Source: Certhia americana
Lineage: Eukaryota > Chordata > Aves > Passeriformes > Certhiidae
Reading direction: 5' to 3'
NCBI GenBank assembly: GCA_018697195.1
Contig: CM031858.1
Coordinates: 90,075,095-90,139,094, forward strand
Length of the DNA: 64,000 bases
The translations under genes were made by a program, and so were the position numbers. The notes beneath the pieces are model-generated. The model was not told the DNA's origin and did not search any database. It was given only the letters and a program-made list of their open reading frames with translations. This document shows, piece by piece, positions 61,440 to 64,000 of this stretch. Each line of letters opens with the position of its first letter. The first letter of the stretch is position 1.

Positions 61440-61745
61440 TTCAATCATGCTGTGCACATCACAGTCACTTACTGACAAGCAGCCCTGGCTGAAGCATTCA
61501 AAGAAACAACCTTCCACAAACAAAGCAGGCAAGTCCTGTTTCTCTTAAGATAAAATCTGCTGATCTCATTATTGATTGTCTGCTTTCAGGGGCTTTGTTT
61601 CCTGAAAGTTTGATATGGGGCAACAGAGGTGACAAAAGATTGGCACTGCGACCTGGAAATTAAATGGTCGACTATTAGATCAACGTCAAATAGGGTGAGG
61701 CTGAAGTGTTTGGCAAAAGCATTAGATGCTGTCTTGACATAATCT
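61440..61745. other. Candidate conserved non-coding block
   Basis: Complex sequence with four CpGs within 61645-61695 ('ggcactgcgacctgg', 'atggtcgactattag', 'caacgtcaaatagg') in otherwise CpG-poor DNA, which may signal selection. It ends in a CT-rich microsatellite at 61745-61772. Inference only. Confidence 0.25.
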
Positions 61746-61772
61746 CTCTCCCCCTCTTTCTCTCTCTCTCTG
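61745..61772 (+). repeat. CT-rich microsatellite
   Basis: Interrupted (CT)n with a CCCC block. Confidence 0.85.
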
Positions 61773-64000
61773 CCTTATCTTGAATCTGTTTTGAACCCTC
61801 CCAGGCAATTTACTATACTTGTCATTGATTTTTATCACCTAGTGTGCCCCTATGAAGAATTACTTTATGAATGATAAATCAGCTTCCCCATTTAAACAAT
61901 TGTATGCCTCACCTTAATGTGAAAATAGGCACTGAAAGGAAAAAATATATAGGGTTAATATTAGTCATTGACCAGTGGAACCCTTGTGATTTTGAAAGGA
62001 GCGCCAGATTTTCCTGTATTGTGGAGGGGATAACTGTACTAGAAATAAAGGACGAATCCTCTTTCTATTAAACTTTAACTGCTGCTAAGAAATAAACTAC
62101 AGTGGCAAATTGCAATCAGTGAGCTAGGAGGAGAAAAAAAAAAGAAAGAAAAAATAATTTTTCAATAAAGTTCGTGAACTCGTAATTACTATCCCATGTT
62201 TTCTGCAAATAGGTAGCCTATATAATGCACATGTGTACTCCTCCTTACACAGGCACTATGGTATTGGTCTGTAAAAGATGTTTGGAAGAAGATCACAGTG
62301 ATAATGAGTAACAGACTAACCTTTTCTAGTAACCCTCAATCTCCAACTTTCTGGTCATTCAACTGGCCTTTGCCTCTTGTATATTGTAAAATAACAGATC
62401 TATCATGTTGGTATTATAAAAATTGATAGGTATTCCCTACAACATTCAAAAAAATTCTGGTTTATGATTCAGACCCACTGTTTTGACCACCTGAATGTAT
62501 GAGCTCTAATCCACACAGCATTAACCTTTTGTCAAATCCATGGCTAATGCATTCTTAGGAGCCCATTCCTCCAAGAGAAAAATTTAAGAAAAACACTGAT
62601 CTAATTCTCCTTTTTCTCCTGTCTGAAGGACAGAGAGGCAAGGAAATGGTGAAAGGCCTTACAAACCCTAACCAGAGGAATAAAAAAATAATATAGTGAA
62701 GAGATTATAAGAAAAATTTTGCAGTATGTAACAATTGCATAAGAGTAGATGGCTTTATTTTATCACTGGAAAAGAAAACATTTCTGAAGGTTTCCCTACC
62801 AACTTATCTCTAGAATGTAGATTAGTACTTCAAATACTTTGTCACTGAATTTTATTTTGAAAGTCATATTATTCAAAATTCAATTTAGAATTTTATTTCA
62901 GTAGCTCTTTCAGATACCCTGGTTGTATTAAATGTAGAATATCTATGTATGTTGGTCCTCAGATTCAGCACTACCAGTAGAAATAGTTGTTTAGGATGTT
63001 AAAGTGGTAATATGGTAACAGTGACAACCTCAGAGCTCTCTAATGTGAAACTGCCTTTTAACTGCTAATCTCTTGAATCAATATATGTTGCATTGATTCA
63101 CTCTATTCTAGAGTAACTCAAGACTGTGCACATACACATCAATCTCTCCTAGCCACCTCTGCTCCCACCATATGTTATATAGGGAATGAAGCACATTTAA
63201 AATGTTCCATTTCTACTCTATAGAACATTTTGTCACTGTATTCTCTCAACAGCTCTGGTTTTCTTATTCTGAGGCACAGAATTCTTCATTTTTCTTGTTT
63301 CCTTGACAAGAAAAGTAATACAATGCTTTTTCAAAATGAACAATTAGAACCACACTTCAGTCCTTTGAACCAGTACATAAAGGTCTGTGGTCAAGTTGCC
63401 TATATATTTCTCTAGCCTGCAAGTACTTGTAGGGCTTCTTGGTATTGTGAAGTTTGAAGCTTTGAATTATATTGCATGTGTCATCCTGCAGTAGAGGTAT
63501 TGAGTCATGTAGGCTTCTTATACATCCAAATCCAAGGTCATGCAGAATTTCTCTTCCTTTTCTTCTAGTAAATGCAATTGTGTATCAAGAACTGCATGAA
63601 AAACTTATCATAATCCTATTTAAAATTATCTCATAAACAAATGAAAGCCATTCCTTTGCAACTAAGATGTTAAAAACTAAACCATAAACTGCACACAAAA
63701 TCCCCAAATCTTTACTTATGGTTATATAGTTTGACTAAACTTCTTTTCCTCTGCATTCTCTTATATGGGGCAAAAAGTAAATCCACTTGCTAAGCAAACA
63801 AAAAATTTCAGCCAGTCTGAGTAAGTCAGAACACCTTGGTTTCTCAGTCAAATATGATGTCATTTCTTTACACTATATTAAATCTAAAAGAACTCAGATT
63901 TGGGGTTTAAGAGTGTGCAGAAAGATTATGTCTGTCTTGCCTTTAACAGATAAAATAAATGTAGAACATTTTGAGTTGTCCATAGCACCAAATACACAGA
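61773..64000. other. AT-rich sequence, nothing recognised
   Basis: Only two 9-bp hairpins stand out: 63074-63100 (TGAATCAAT, 9-nt loop) and 63199-63231 (AAAATGTTC, 15-nt loop). Confidence 0.45.

Noticed and set aside
63920..63945. Possible third copy of the 210-bp repeat ('tatgtctgtcttgcc')
   Set aside because: Only about 18 bases resemble the repeat start; the following sequence does not match.

Overview
The window looks like non-coding DNA from a bird nuclear genome. It is AT-rich and CpG-poor, every long reading frame is either unrecognisable or lies inside a repeat, and the interspersed repeats are dominated by CR1 LINE fragments. Those fragments fall into two age classes. Younger ones still show the ATTCTATGATTCTRTG-type 3' end. 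Older ones are heavily decayed amniote CR1/L3-like copies. One MIR-type SINE relic is also present. A bird is the best fit; a crocodilian or turtle is less likely because the old CR1 copies are so degraded. The species cannot be named. I found no protein-coding gene, tRNA, rRNA, snRNA or CRISPR array that I can support. The window is either intergenic or inside a very long intron.

Layout. 1-2.7 kb: a decayed CR1 reverse-transcriptase segment (107-815), a small GC-rich island with a 20-bp minisatellite and a 10-N gap, about 1.2 kb of unassigned sequence, then a CR1 3' end (2335-2690). 2.9-10.1 kb: two copies of an unidentified ~210-bp repeat, a striking 95-nt near-perfect hairpin (4144-4238), and an ancient CR1 (8770-9240). 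11-15.5 kb: a stack of ancient CR1/L3-like fragments on both strands. 17-28 kb: mostly unique AT-rich sequence with several perfect short hairpins, a CCAAT-type cluster, a young CR1 (20557-20828) and an isolated TCTCGCGAGA motif. 33-39.5 kb: two exon-like intervals, the MIR relic and two CR1 fragments. 43.2-43.8 kb: the best preserved CR1 3' region. 50.5-52.4 kb: ancient CR1 pieces, then a large homopyrimidine microsatellite running into a 400-N gap. 52.4-64 kb: AT-rich sequence with two candidate conserved non-coding blocks near 59.2 and 61.5 kb.

Because there are no supported genes, there is no operon or pathway to describe. The most interesting signal is an excess of short, perfect or near-perfect inverted repeats with small loops. 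The 4144-4238 hairpin is the outstanding one: 29 of 30 arm positions pair, and part of the loop pairs too. Next is the unexplained repeat pair at 2899 and 9840. Repeat families were recognised from memory and by eye, so boundaries are approximate.
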